A stretch of 5,844 nucleotides of DNA, from positions 1 through 5,844 of the forward strand of contig JAQUGB010000112.1 in NCBI GenBank assembly GCA_028684345.1. Direction: 5' to 3'. Under the pieces are notes generated by a model. That model worked only from the letters and a program-made list of their open reading frames with translations. It searched no databases and was not told where the DNA came from. Each line of letters opens with the position of its first letter. Position 1 is the first letter of the stretch. The DNA comes from Tepidiphilus sp. Its GTDB lineage: Bacteria; Pseudomonadota; Gammaproteobacteria; Burkholderiales; Rhodocyclaceae. The position numbers and the translations under genes are program-made. Below, one piece after another: positions 1 to 5,844 of this stretch.

Positions 1-124
1 CGCCCACCCCGGGGCGTTCGATCTTGACGACCCGCGCGCCCAAGTCGGCGAGTTGCCGCGTGCAGAAAGGCGCGGCGATGGCGTGTTCCAGCGTGACGAC
101 GGTGATTCCTTCGAGCGGCCGCAT
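1..124 (-). CDS. CaiB/BaiF class III CoA-transferase, N-terminal fragment
   Basis: Only the first 41 codons lie in the window; the gene continues past the left edge. The peptide begins MRPLEGITVVTLEHAIAAPF and continues with CTRQLADLGARVVKIERPG. This is the usual opening of CaiB/BaiF (family III) CoA-transferases: the 'L-G-hydrophobic strand' start, the A-A-P-F segment, then LADLGARVVKIERPG of the first Rossmann-like unit. These soluble enzymes move CoA between carboxylic acids through an aspartyl-CoA thioester; the catalytic Asp lies outside the window. The ATG at 124-122 sits 12 bases after the dehydrogenase stop. AAGGGG (137-132), sharing one base with that stop codon, lies 7 bases ahead of the ATG, so this is the third gene of the operon. 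By context it probably activates the pathway substrate, as itaconate or mesaconate CoA-transferases do. The family is confident; the substrate is inferred. Confidence 0.88.
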   Translation of the reverse strand, partial: MRPLEGITVVTLEHAIAAPFCTRQLADLGARVVKIERPGVG

Positions 125-136
125 CACGCATCCCCT

Positions 137-1306
137 TCAGAAAGAACGCGGCAGTCCGAGCACGTGCTCGGCCACGTAAGAGAGGATCAGATTGGTCGAG
201 ATCGGCGCCACTTGATAGAGGCGCGTCTCGCGGAACTTGCGTTCGACGTCGTATTCGGCGGCAAAACCGAACCCGCCGTGCGTCTGCAGGCAGACGTTGG
301 CCGCCTCCCACGAGGCTTTGGCCGCCAGATACTTCGCCATATTGGCTTCGGCGCCGCAAGGCTCGTGCGCGTCGAACAAGGCGCAAGCGCGAAAGCGCAT
401 GAGGTTCGCCGCCTCGATCTCGATGTAGCACTCGGCGATGGGAAATTGCACCCCTTGGTTCTTGCCGATGGGCCGGTCGAAGACCACACGCTCGGCCGCA
501 TAGCGCCGCGCCTTGTCGATGAACCAGTAGCCGTCGCCGATGCACTCGGCCGCAATCAGGGTGCGTTCGGCGTTCAAGCCGTCGAGGATGTATTTGAAGC
601 CCTTGCCTTCCTCGCCGATGAGGTTCTCGGCCGGGATCTCCAGATTGTCGAAGAAGAGCTCGTTCGTCTCGTGATTGACCATATTGCGGATCGGCCGCAC
701 GGTGAGGCCGTGCCCGATCGCCTGGTGCAGATCGACGAGAAAGATCGACATGCCCTCGGACTTCTTCTTCACTTCGGTGACGGGTGTGGTACGCGCGAGC
801 AGGATCATCAGATCGGAGTGCTGCACACGCGAGATCCACACTTTCTGGCCATTGACCACGTAGCGGTCGCCTTTTTTTACGGCGGTCGTCTTGATCTTGG
901 TGGTATCGGTACCGGTGGTGGGTTCGGTCACCGCCATCGACTGCAGGCGCAGTTCGCCGGAAGCGATCTTGGGAAGATAGCGCCGTTTCTGCTCCTCCGA
1001 GCCATGGCGCACCAGCGTGCCCATGTTGTACATCTGTCCGTGGCAGTGCCCGGCATTGCCGCCGCAGCGGTTGATCTCTTCCATGATCACCGAGGCCTCG
1101 GCCAGCCCCAACCCGGCTCCGCCATATTCCTGAGGGATGAGCGCGGCGAGCCAGCCGGCCCGAGTGAGAGCGTCGACGAATTCTTCGGGATAGGTGCGCG
1201 CCTCGTCGTGCGCGCGGAAGTATTCAGGGGAAAACTGGGCACATACGGCCCGCACGCCGTCGCGAATGTCGCGGTAAGGATCATCGGCTCGATCGAGTTC
1301 GTTCAT
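137..1306 (-). CDS. Acyl-CoA dehydrogenase (FAD flavoprotein), IVD/LCAD-like placement of the catalytic base
   Basis: The product has 389 residues, normal for the family, and should oxidise an acyl-CoA to a 2-enoyl-CoA, passing electrons to ETF. The N-terminal helical domain spans about 5-118, the beta domain about 122-222, and the C-terminal helical domain about 234-385. AVTEPTTGTD (125-134) is the first family signature. QTHGGFGFAAEYDVERKFRE (341-360) fits the second. Where MCAD has its catalytic Glu376 (in IYEGT), this protein reads VAPIS, putting Pro368 there. Glu247 (in LNAERT) aligns with the alternative catalytic Glu of isovaleryl- and long-chain acyl-CoA dehydrogenases, so activity is probably kept. 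I chose ATG 1306 because GAGGAGAAGGA lies just upstream. An in-frame GTG at 1330 would add eight residues but would consume that ribosome binding site as coding sequence. It is co-transcribed with the hydratase, whose stop is 24 bases upstream. The substrate cannot be read from the sequence. Confidence 0.93.
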   Translation of the reverse strand: MNELDRADDPYRDIRDGVRAVCAQFSPEYFRAHDEARTYPEEFVDALTRAGWLAALIPQEYGGAGLGLAEASVIMEEINRCGGNAGHCHGQMYNMGTLVRHGSEEQKRRYLPKIASGELRLQSMAVTEPTTGTDTTKIKTTAVKKGDRYVVNGQKVWISRVQHSDLMILLARTTPVTEVKKKSEGMSIFLVDLHQAIGHGLTVRPIRNMVNHETNELFFDNLEIPAENLIGEEGKGFKYILDGLNAERTLIAAECIGDGYWFIDKARRYAAERVVFDRPIGKNQGVQFPIAECYIEIEAANLMRFRACALFDAHEPCGAEANMAKYLAAKASWEAANVCLQTHGGFGFAAEYDVERKFRETRLYQVAPISTNLILSYVAEHVLGLPRSF

Positions 1307-1330
1307 CTTGTTCCTTCTCCTCACGGGCAC

Positions 1331-2185
1331 TCAGGCGAGGGTGGCACTGGCTTCCATCGTCACCCAACCATCGGCATCCCTCGTCCACAAGGTGGCCGTC
1401 TTGCCGTCGGCCTCCAGTTTGCCGCACACGGTAAAAGGCCGTGGCGCGTAGAGCGGCCGCACTGCGCGAAACGAAAAGCGCGTCAGTCTCGCCCCCGGCA
1501 GATTGCGGCGCAGCAGATCGACGAGAAGCGTTGCCGTGAGCGGCCCGTGCACCACCAAGCCCGGATAGCCCTCGACCTGAGTCGTGTAAGGATGATCGTA
1601 GTGGATGCGGTGCCCATTGAACGTCAGCGCCGAATAGCGAAAGAGCAATACCGGATCGGGCACGATCTCGCTATGCCACGCGGCATCGAGCGGCGCCGCT
1701 TTGGGCGCGGGCGGGGTCTCACCCGGTCGGGGCGCCTCGCGATAGACGATGTCCTGCTCTTCCGCCAGCGCCACCCCGGCGTCGTTGCTCACTTCGTGGC
1801 GCACGCGCACGAACACCAGGGTGCCGCTGCGTCCCTCCTTGAGGCTCACGTCGGCAATGTGCGAGGTGCGCCGGATGGCCTCCCCCACACGCAGCGGGTG
1901 GAAGAACTCGAACCGCCCGCCCGCCCACATGCGCCGCGGCAAAGGTACCGGCGGCAAAAAACCGCCTCGCCGTGGATGCCCATCGGGCCCGAGTTCGGAA
2001 TGTCGCACAAGCGGCAGGAAATAAATCCAGTGCCACAGCGGAGGCAGTTCATCTCCGGGTTGCGGTAGGGGATCGTCGCGATCGAGGGTAGCGGCCAACG
2101 CCGCCACCGGCACCGAAGTCACCATATCGTCCTGGGTCTGACTGCGGCCGATCCATCGCCGCAATTCATCGAAATTCACGTTCAT
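1331..2185 (-). CDS. MaoC/HTD2-like enoyl-CoA hydratase, double hot-dog; itaconyl-CoA/mesaconyl-CoA hydratase candidate
   Basis: The product has 284 residues. It resembles the fused two-hot-dog hydratases annotated as FAS1-like dehydratase, HTD2-like or mesaconyl-C4-CoA hydratase. The N-terminal half (about 1-148) is the degenerate hot-dog, with WIGRSQT at 11-17 and RMWAGGRFEF at 85-94. A Pro/Ala-rich linker (about 150-168) follows. The C-terminal half carries the active-site segment FNGHRIHYDHPY (189-200) and YPGLVVHGPLTATLL (207-221). Aligned by eye with (R)-hydratases (D-x-N-P-x-H-x-D), His195 takes the catalytic His place and Asn190 the Asp place. It should add water to a 2-enoyl-CoA. It is the first gene of the operon and faces the LysR gene. 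Start 2185 gives MNVNFDELRRWIG, the family's usual beginning. An in-frame ATG at 2215 preceded by GAGG is an alternative adding ten residues. Ich/RipB-like function is inferred from context. Confidence 0.88.
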   Translation of the reverse strand: MNVNFDELRRWIGRSQTQDDMVTSVPVAALAATLDRDDPLPQPGDELPPLWHWIYFLPLVRHSELGPDGHPRRGGFLPPVPLPRRMWAGGRFEFFHPLRVGEAIRRTSHIADVSLKEGRSGTLVFVRVRHEVSNDAGVALAEEQDIVYREAPRPGETPPAPKAAPLDAAWHSEIVPDPVLLFRYSALTFNGHRIHYDHPYTTQVEGYPGLVVHGPLTATLLVDLLRRNLPGARLTRFSFRAVRPLYAPRPFTVCGKLEADGKTATLWTRDADGWVTMEASATLA

Positions 2186-2278
2186 GATCCCAGCTCTCAT
2201 CCCAAGGAAAGCCATCGCAGTTTGCCTCAGCTTGACGCCCAAGACAATTCGTATCTGCCAAACCCTCCTTTCACCTGG

Positions 2279-2309
2279 ATTGAACCTTGCCCGAAGGCAT
2301 ACGGTACAA
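2279..2309 (-). promoter_or_regulatory. Possible weak promoter of the acyl-CoA operon, overlapping the lysR promoter
   Basis: Read on the minus strand, the same repeat arms give TTGTAC (2309-2304) and TTCAAT (2284-2279), 19 bases apart. Initiation would be near 2272, about 87 bases ahead of the hydratase ATG. Matches are poor (3/6 and 4/6), as expected of an activator-dependent promoter, but also easily met by chance. Confidence 0.22.
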
Positions 2310-2310
2310 T
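2280..2310 (+). promoter_or_regulatory. Putative sigma-70 promoter of the LysR gene
   Basis: TTGAAC (2280-2285) and TACAAT (2305-2310, five of six to consensus) are separated by 19 bases, slightly long. Transcription would start near 2317, leaving about 28 bases before the ATG at 2345. An in-frame ATG at 2309 lies inside this -10 box, which argues against it as the translation start. The -10 is convincing; the -35 is weaker. Confidence 0.5.
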
Positions 2311-2344
2311 GTTCTCCGATTCTCAAGATGGCCAAACACCGAGC

Positions 2345-3250
2345 ATGCATTTCGATCTCGCGGATTTTCGGCTGCTCGTGCATATCGCCGAAGCGAATAG
2401 CCTCACTGGCGGGGCCGAGCGCGCCCATCTTTCCCTGCCGGCCGCGAGCATGCGCATCAAGAACCTCGAAGAAAGCCTCGGTCTCAAACTCTTTACGCGC
2501 ACCAACCGCGGCGTCTGCCTCACCCCCGCCGGGCAGGTGTTCCTCAACCACGCCCGGCAAGTGCTCGGTCAGCTCGAGAACTTGTGTGGCGATCTCCTAG
2601 AATATGCTAACGGAGTAAAAGGACAGGTGCGCATTTTTGCCAACACCACGTCCACCGAGTTTCTGCCTGAAGTCTTGCGCACCTATCTGGCACAGCACCC
2701 CAATGTAAACGTGGAGCTGCGTGAGCGCCTCAGCCAGGAAATCGTACGCGCCGTCACCGAGGGAATGGCCGATATCGGGATCGTCGCCGGCAACGTGCGC
2801 ACCGAAGGACTGGAAGTGTTGCCTTATCGCCGTGATCGGCTCGTCCTTGCCGTTGCCCCCAGCCACCCACTAGCTGCCAAGCCCGCGGCGGACTTTGCCG
2901 AAACGCTCGATTACGGCTTCATCGGCCTGACCGAGACGAGCGCGATCCACGGTTTTCTCGTCGAAGCGGCGACCCGCCTGAACCGGCGACTCAAGATTCG
3001 TATCCAAGTGGGCAATTTCACCGCCGTCTGTCGCATGATCGAGGCCGACATCGGCATCGGCATCTTGCCGGAGTCGGCTGCCCGGCGCCATGCCAAATCG
3101 ATGAACATTCGTCTGATACGTCTCAACGACGAGTGGGCCAAGCGCGACTTGCAGATCTGCGTGCGCAGCCTCGACCTGCTGCCGGTCTTCGGCCGCGATC
3201 TCGTCGAGCTGCTGCTTGCCGATGCCGCCGCCGCTGAACGGCAGCAGTGA
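2345..3250 (+). CDS. LysR-type transcriptional regulator, probable regulator of the divergent acyl-CoA operon
   Basis: The product has 301 residues, standard for LysR regulators. The winged helix-turn-helix lies at about 4-63: DLADFRLLVHIAEANSLTGG, then SLPAASMRIKNLEESLGLKL and FTRTNRGVCLTPAG. A linker helix runs to about residue 88 and the periplasmic-binding-protein-like effector domain covers about 92-290. It contains the usual landmarks GMADIGIVAG (140-149), LVLAVAPSHPLA (167-178) and DIGIGILPES (235-244). Start 2345 is chosen because the motif begins four residues later, as is typical. In-frame upstream ATGs (2222, 2309) would add an atypical Pro-rich leader and lie before or within the probable promoter. 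There is no clear Shine-Dalgarno sequence. Divergent placement suggests it senses a pathway acid or CoA ester and controls the hydratase operon, as RipR is proposed to do for itaconate. Effector and targets are inferred. Confidence 0.95.
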   Translation: MHFDLADFRLLVHIAEANSLTGGAERAHLSLPAASMRIKNLEESLGLKLFTRTNRGVCLTPAGQVFLNHARQVLGQLENLCGDLLEYANGVKGQVRIFANTTSTEFLPEVLRTYLAQHPNVNVELRERLSQEIVRAVTEGMADIGIVAGNVRTEGLEVLPYRRDRLVLAVAPSHPLAAKPAADFAETLDYGFIGLTETSAIHGFLVEAATRLNRRLKIRIQVGNFTAVCRMIEADIGIGILPESAARRHAKSMNIRLIRLNDEWAKRDLQICVRSLDLLPVFGRDLVELLLADAAAAERQQ

Positions 3251-3265
3251 TACACTGATTTTTTT
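3245..3265 (+). terminator. Small hairpin followed by seven Ts at the end of the LysR gene; weak terminator candidate
   Basis: CAGTG (3245-3249), loop ATA, CACTG (3253-3257) form a perfect five-pair inverted repeat, followed by A and TTTTTTT (3259-3265). The layout is that of an intrinsic terminator, but the stem is short and not very G/C-rich. The LysR stop codon (3248-3250) lies inside it. The same bases also read as an extended -10 element, so this call is weak. Confidence 0.3.
3248..3256 (+). promoter_or_regulatory. Putative extended -10 promoter element for the diguanylate cyclase gene
   Basis: TGATACACT reads as an extended -10 (TG-n-TACACT) and overlaps the LysR stop codon. Initiation would be near 3263, about 25 bases ahead of the ATG at 3288. 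No good -35 is present at 16-18 bases upstream, which an extended -10 can tolerate. It would let the cyclase be transcribed separately from the regulator. Confidence 0.4.
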
Positions 3266-3287
3266 CGCCCCTCGCGTGCCTCGAACG

Positions 3288-4820
3288 ATGCCCTCCTCGC
3301 CCGTCGATCTCGCCAAAGAAACCCTCTTGCGTCTGTCGCAGTTGCGACAACCCCCGACTCCGGAGAACTATACCCGTGTCTACTGCGAGCTGGCCGGAGA
3401 ACCGGAGCCGCTACCACCGAGGTTCGTTCGCCTGCTCGAACAGCTCGTAACCAAACTTCCCCGCGCGGGAGAGAAGGCCTGCGCGGCACTCGGGCGAGCA
3501 CGGGATCACATCAAGCGCAACGAAACGGCTCAGGCACTGGCCGACGTCGAAGAAGCCTTGCTTGCCCTGCCGCCGGCCCACGAAACGGAAATCTCGTGGG
3601 TTGCCCTGATCCGTCAACTGATCGATGCGTGGGAGCATGCCGCTCCCGGCTGGACGCCGGAGCGCAAACTTCACGCCTTGGAATCGATCCTCGCGGAAGA
3701 ACAAAGCCGCTGGTTACCCCGACGGCTCGAGCGTTTCATCTCTGGGCTGCGCCAATCGCCCGGGGAGACTGCTCCAACTTCGACCACTGCGAATCAAGAG
3801 GTCGATACCGTTGCCCTCATCGGGGCGCTCCTCGAGCTGCTCGGTCGCTCCCTGCAAGCGCTCGAACTCGTCGGCAGCGACAACGAAGGCATCCGGGTCG
3901 AGTTGGCCCACCTGCGCGCTGAACTTCTTGAGCCGGCCACCACCTTCACCCCGCAGTTGGTGCGCCTGCTGCAAGAACGGCTCGACGCCCTGCTCGACCC
4001 TTTGCAACGCGCCCTCGAGCGCAAGCGCCAGGCCGAAGCCGAACTCAAACGCCTGCTGGCGGATTTTCTCTCGCACCTGGGGCGTATGAGCCGAGAGACC
4101 GAGCAGTACCAGAGCCAGCTCCAGCAGGCGGCAACGGCCATCGAACAGGCCGACGATCTCGCCTCCGTCGCGGGCGAGCTCCGCACCTTGCTTCAGGCGA
4201 CGCGCCACATGAGCGAGACCACACGCCAGGCGCACGAAGCGCTCGAACGCACCCGCCGTGAAGCCGAGGATGCCGATGCCAAGGTACGTGAATTGGAAGC
4301 GCAGCTACAGTCGCTCAATGAACGACTCGTGCGAGACTCCCTCACCGGTCTCTATAACCGCAACGGCTTGGAGGCCACTTTTTCCCGCACGATCGAGACC
4401 CTGCGCCAAGGATCCATCCCTGCGCTCGCGCTGGGAGTGATAGATCTCGACGACTTCAAACGCATCAACGATCTCTTCGGTCATCAAGCCGGCGACGATT
4501 CCCTCAAATTCCTCGCCGAGATCGCCAGTCAGCACCTGCGCGAGCACGATGTCATCGGTCGCTACGGTGGAGAAGAATTCGTCGTCATCCTACCGGGTAC
4601 GACCGCCGAGAATGCCGCCGAAATCCTACGCCGGCTGCAGCGCATCCTCACGCGCGAGATTTTCTTCCACGACGATCGTCATCGGGTGGTCACCTTCAGC
4701 GCTGGCGTCACCGAAGTCTACCCCGACGACGGTTGGGAGAGCGCCTTCGAGCGTGCCGATCAGGCGATGTACCGCGCAAAGCGCGCCGGCAAGAACCGCG
4801 TCTTCGTCGCCGACACCTGA
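3288..4820 (+). CDS. Diguanylate cyclase, GGEEF domain with a long helical N-terminal region
   Basis: The product has 510 residues and should make cyclic di-GMP from two GTP. Residues about 345-508 form the GGDEF domain: DSLTGLYNRNG (350-360), metal-binding Asp386 in VIDLDDFKRIND (384-395), guanine-contacting Asn394 and Asp403, active-site GGEEF (427-431) and C-terminal FERADQAMYRAKRAGKNRV (487-505). All key residues are present, so it should be active. RxxD (Arg418-Asp421) stands exactly five residues before GGEEF, the product-inhibition I-site. The first 345 residues have no transmembrane segment or signal peptide, so the enzyme is probably cytoplasmic. Residues 1-37 include PPTPENYTRVYCELAG, a conserved-looking opening also seen, as I recall, in other betaproteobacterial GGDEF proteins. 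Residues about 240-345 are charged, heptad-like coiled coil. No PAS, GAF, REC or HAMP domain is recognisable. Start 3288 was preferred over TTG 3216, which would overlap the LysR gene; Shine-Dalgarno is weak. The input signal is unknown. Confidence 0.93.
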   Translation: MPSSPVDLAKETLLRLSQLRQPPTPENYTRVYCELAGEPEPLPPRFVRLLEQLVTKLPRAGEKACAALGRARDHIKRNETAQALADVEEALLALPPAHETEISWVALIRQLIDAWEHAAPGWTPERKLHALESILAEEQSRWLPRRLERFISGLRQSPGETAPTSTTANQEVDTVALIGALLELLGRSLQALELVGSDNEGIRVELAHLRAELLEPATTFTPQLVRLLQERLDALLDPLQRALERKRQAEAELKRLLADFLSHLGRMSRETEQYQSQLQQAATAIEQADDLASVAGELRTLLQATRHMSETTRQAHEALERTRREAEDADAKVRELEAQLQSLNERLVRDSLTGLYNRNGLEATFSRTIETLRQGSIPALALGVIDLDDFKRINDLFGHQAGDDSLKFLAEIASQHLREHDVIGRYGGEEFVVILPGTTAENAAEILRRLQRILTREIFFHDDRHRVVTFSAGVTEVYPDDGWESAFERADQAMYRAKRAGKNRVFVADT

Positions 4821-4839
4821 AGCCCACCCGCGGTATACT
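4810..4839 (+). promoter_or_regulatory. Putative sigma-70 promoter of the malic enzyme gene
   Basis: CCGACA (4810-4815) and TATACT (4834-4839, five of six to consensus) are 18 bases apart. The -35 lies within the last codons of the cyclase gene. Initiation near 4846 would give a leader of about 75 bases before the ATG at 4920. The malic enzyme is therefore probably transcribed on its own. No terminator is visible between the two genes. Confidence 0.55.
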
Positions 4840-4907
4840 TCTCTTCCGATAGATGAACCCCCGTTTCGACGTGCGACCGAGGGCAGGCGCACGCATCCAA
4901 CCGTTCT

Positions 4908-4913
4908 GGAGAG
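4908..4913 (+). promoter_or_regulatory. Ribosome binding site of the malic enzyme gene
   Basis: GGAGAG sits six bases before the ATG at 4920 and fixes this start. It argues against the earlier, out-of-frame ATG at 4853, which has no comparable site. Confidence 0.7.
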
Positions 4914-4919
4914 CTTTCA

Positions 4920-5844
<925 letters not shown>

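Larger units (their letters stand above)
2186..2344. promoter_or_regulatory. Divergent control region between the acyl-CoA operon and the LysR gene
   Basis: This 159-base stretch is the only sizeable non-coding DNA in the left half. LysR-type regulators commonly bind such divergent regions and control both sides. Visible symmetry: CTTG-N5-CAAG at 2231-2243, CCTT-N5-AAGG at 2285-2297, and a longer imperfect repeat ATTGAACC (2279-2286) / GGTACAAT (2303-2310). None is a textbook T-N11-A LysR box, so no operator is assigned. On the minus strand AAAGGAGGG (2271-2263) resembles a ribosome binding site, but no usable start follows at the right distance. Confidence 0.6.

Noticed and set aside
53..2068. 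A 671-codon open frame on the plus strand, opposite the dehydrogenase and hydratase genes
   Set aside because: It is antisense to two clear family genes, has an Arg/His/Gly-rich composition with no family motif, and has no promoter or ribosome site. High-G/C codon bias on the opposite strand explains the lack of stops.
2263..2271. AAAGGAGGG on the minus strand, a strong Shine-Dalgarno look-alike
   Set aside because: No ATG or GTG with a lasting frame follows within 5-12 bases; the nearest TTG leads to a stop after a few codons. It may be chance or leader structure.
2186..2560. In-frame extension of the hydratase frame upstream of 2185
   Set aside because: It would run through the divergent region and antisense into the LysR helix-turn-helix. 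The family N-terminus begins at 2185. Only the small extension to ATG 2215 remains possible.
3714..4235. Antisense frames of 130-173 codons opposite the cyclase coiled coil
   Set aside because: They mirror the repetitive Leu/Glu/Arg codons of the coiled coil and show no independent start signals or recognisable family.

Overview
The window is about 62% G+C, with tightly packed genes and strong third-position G/C bias. Codon use, gene types and promoter style suggest a betaproteobacterium, perhaps Rhodocyclales (Azoarcus/Thauera-like). That placement is an inference from recalled family resemblance, not from a search. Five protein genes and the start of a sixth account for nearly all of the DNA. 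No RNA gene, CRISPR array, insertion sequence or prophage part is visible.

Positions 1-2185 (minus strand) hold a compact three-gene acyl-CoA operon. Transcription order is a two-hot-dog MaoC/HTD2-like enoyl-CoA hydratase, an acyl-CoA dehydrogenase, then a CaiB/BaiF class III CoA-transferase cut by the left edge. Gaps are 24 and 12 bases, with good ribosome binding sites ahead of the second and third genes. A 159-base divergent control region (2186-2344) separates the operon from a LysR-type regulator on the plus strand (2345-3250). LysR facing hydratase, dehydrogenase and CoA-transferase recalls the Pseudomonas aeruginosa itaconate locus (ripR, ripB/ich, an acyl-CoA dehydrogenase, ripA/ict). 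The best working model is a LysR-controlled pathway that activates a small dicarboxylic or branched acid to its CoA ester, then hydrates or oxidises it. The substrate is not proven by the sequence.

Positions 3288-4820 (plus) encode a soluble diguanylate cyclase: about 345 residues of helical, partly coiled-coil N-terminus, then a complete GGEEF domain with an intact RxxD product-inhibition site. Positions 4920-5844 (plus) are the first 308 codons of a MaeB-type malic enzyme with its own promoter and ribosome binding site. It runs off the right edge.

I see no convincing undescribed multi-gene system. The points most worth a second look are the moved catalytic base in the dehydrogenase, the unassigned N-terminus of the diguanylate cyclase, the symmetric promoter-like element in the divergent region, and a 13-base hairpin that overlaps a stop codon and a putative -10 box.
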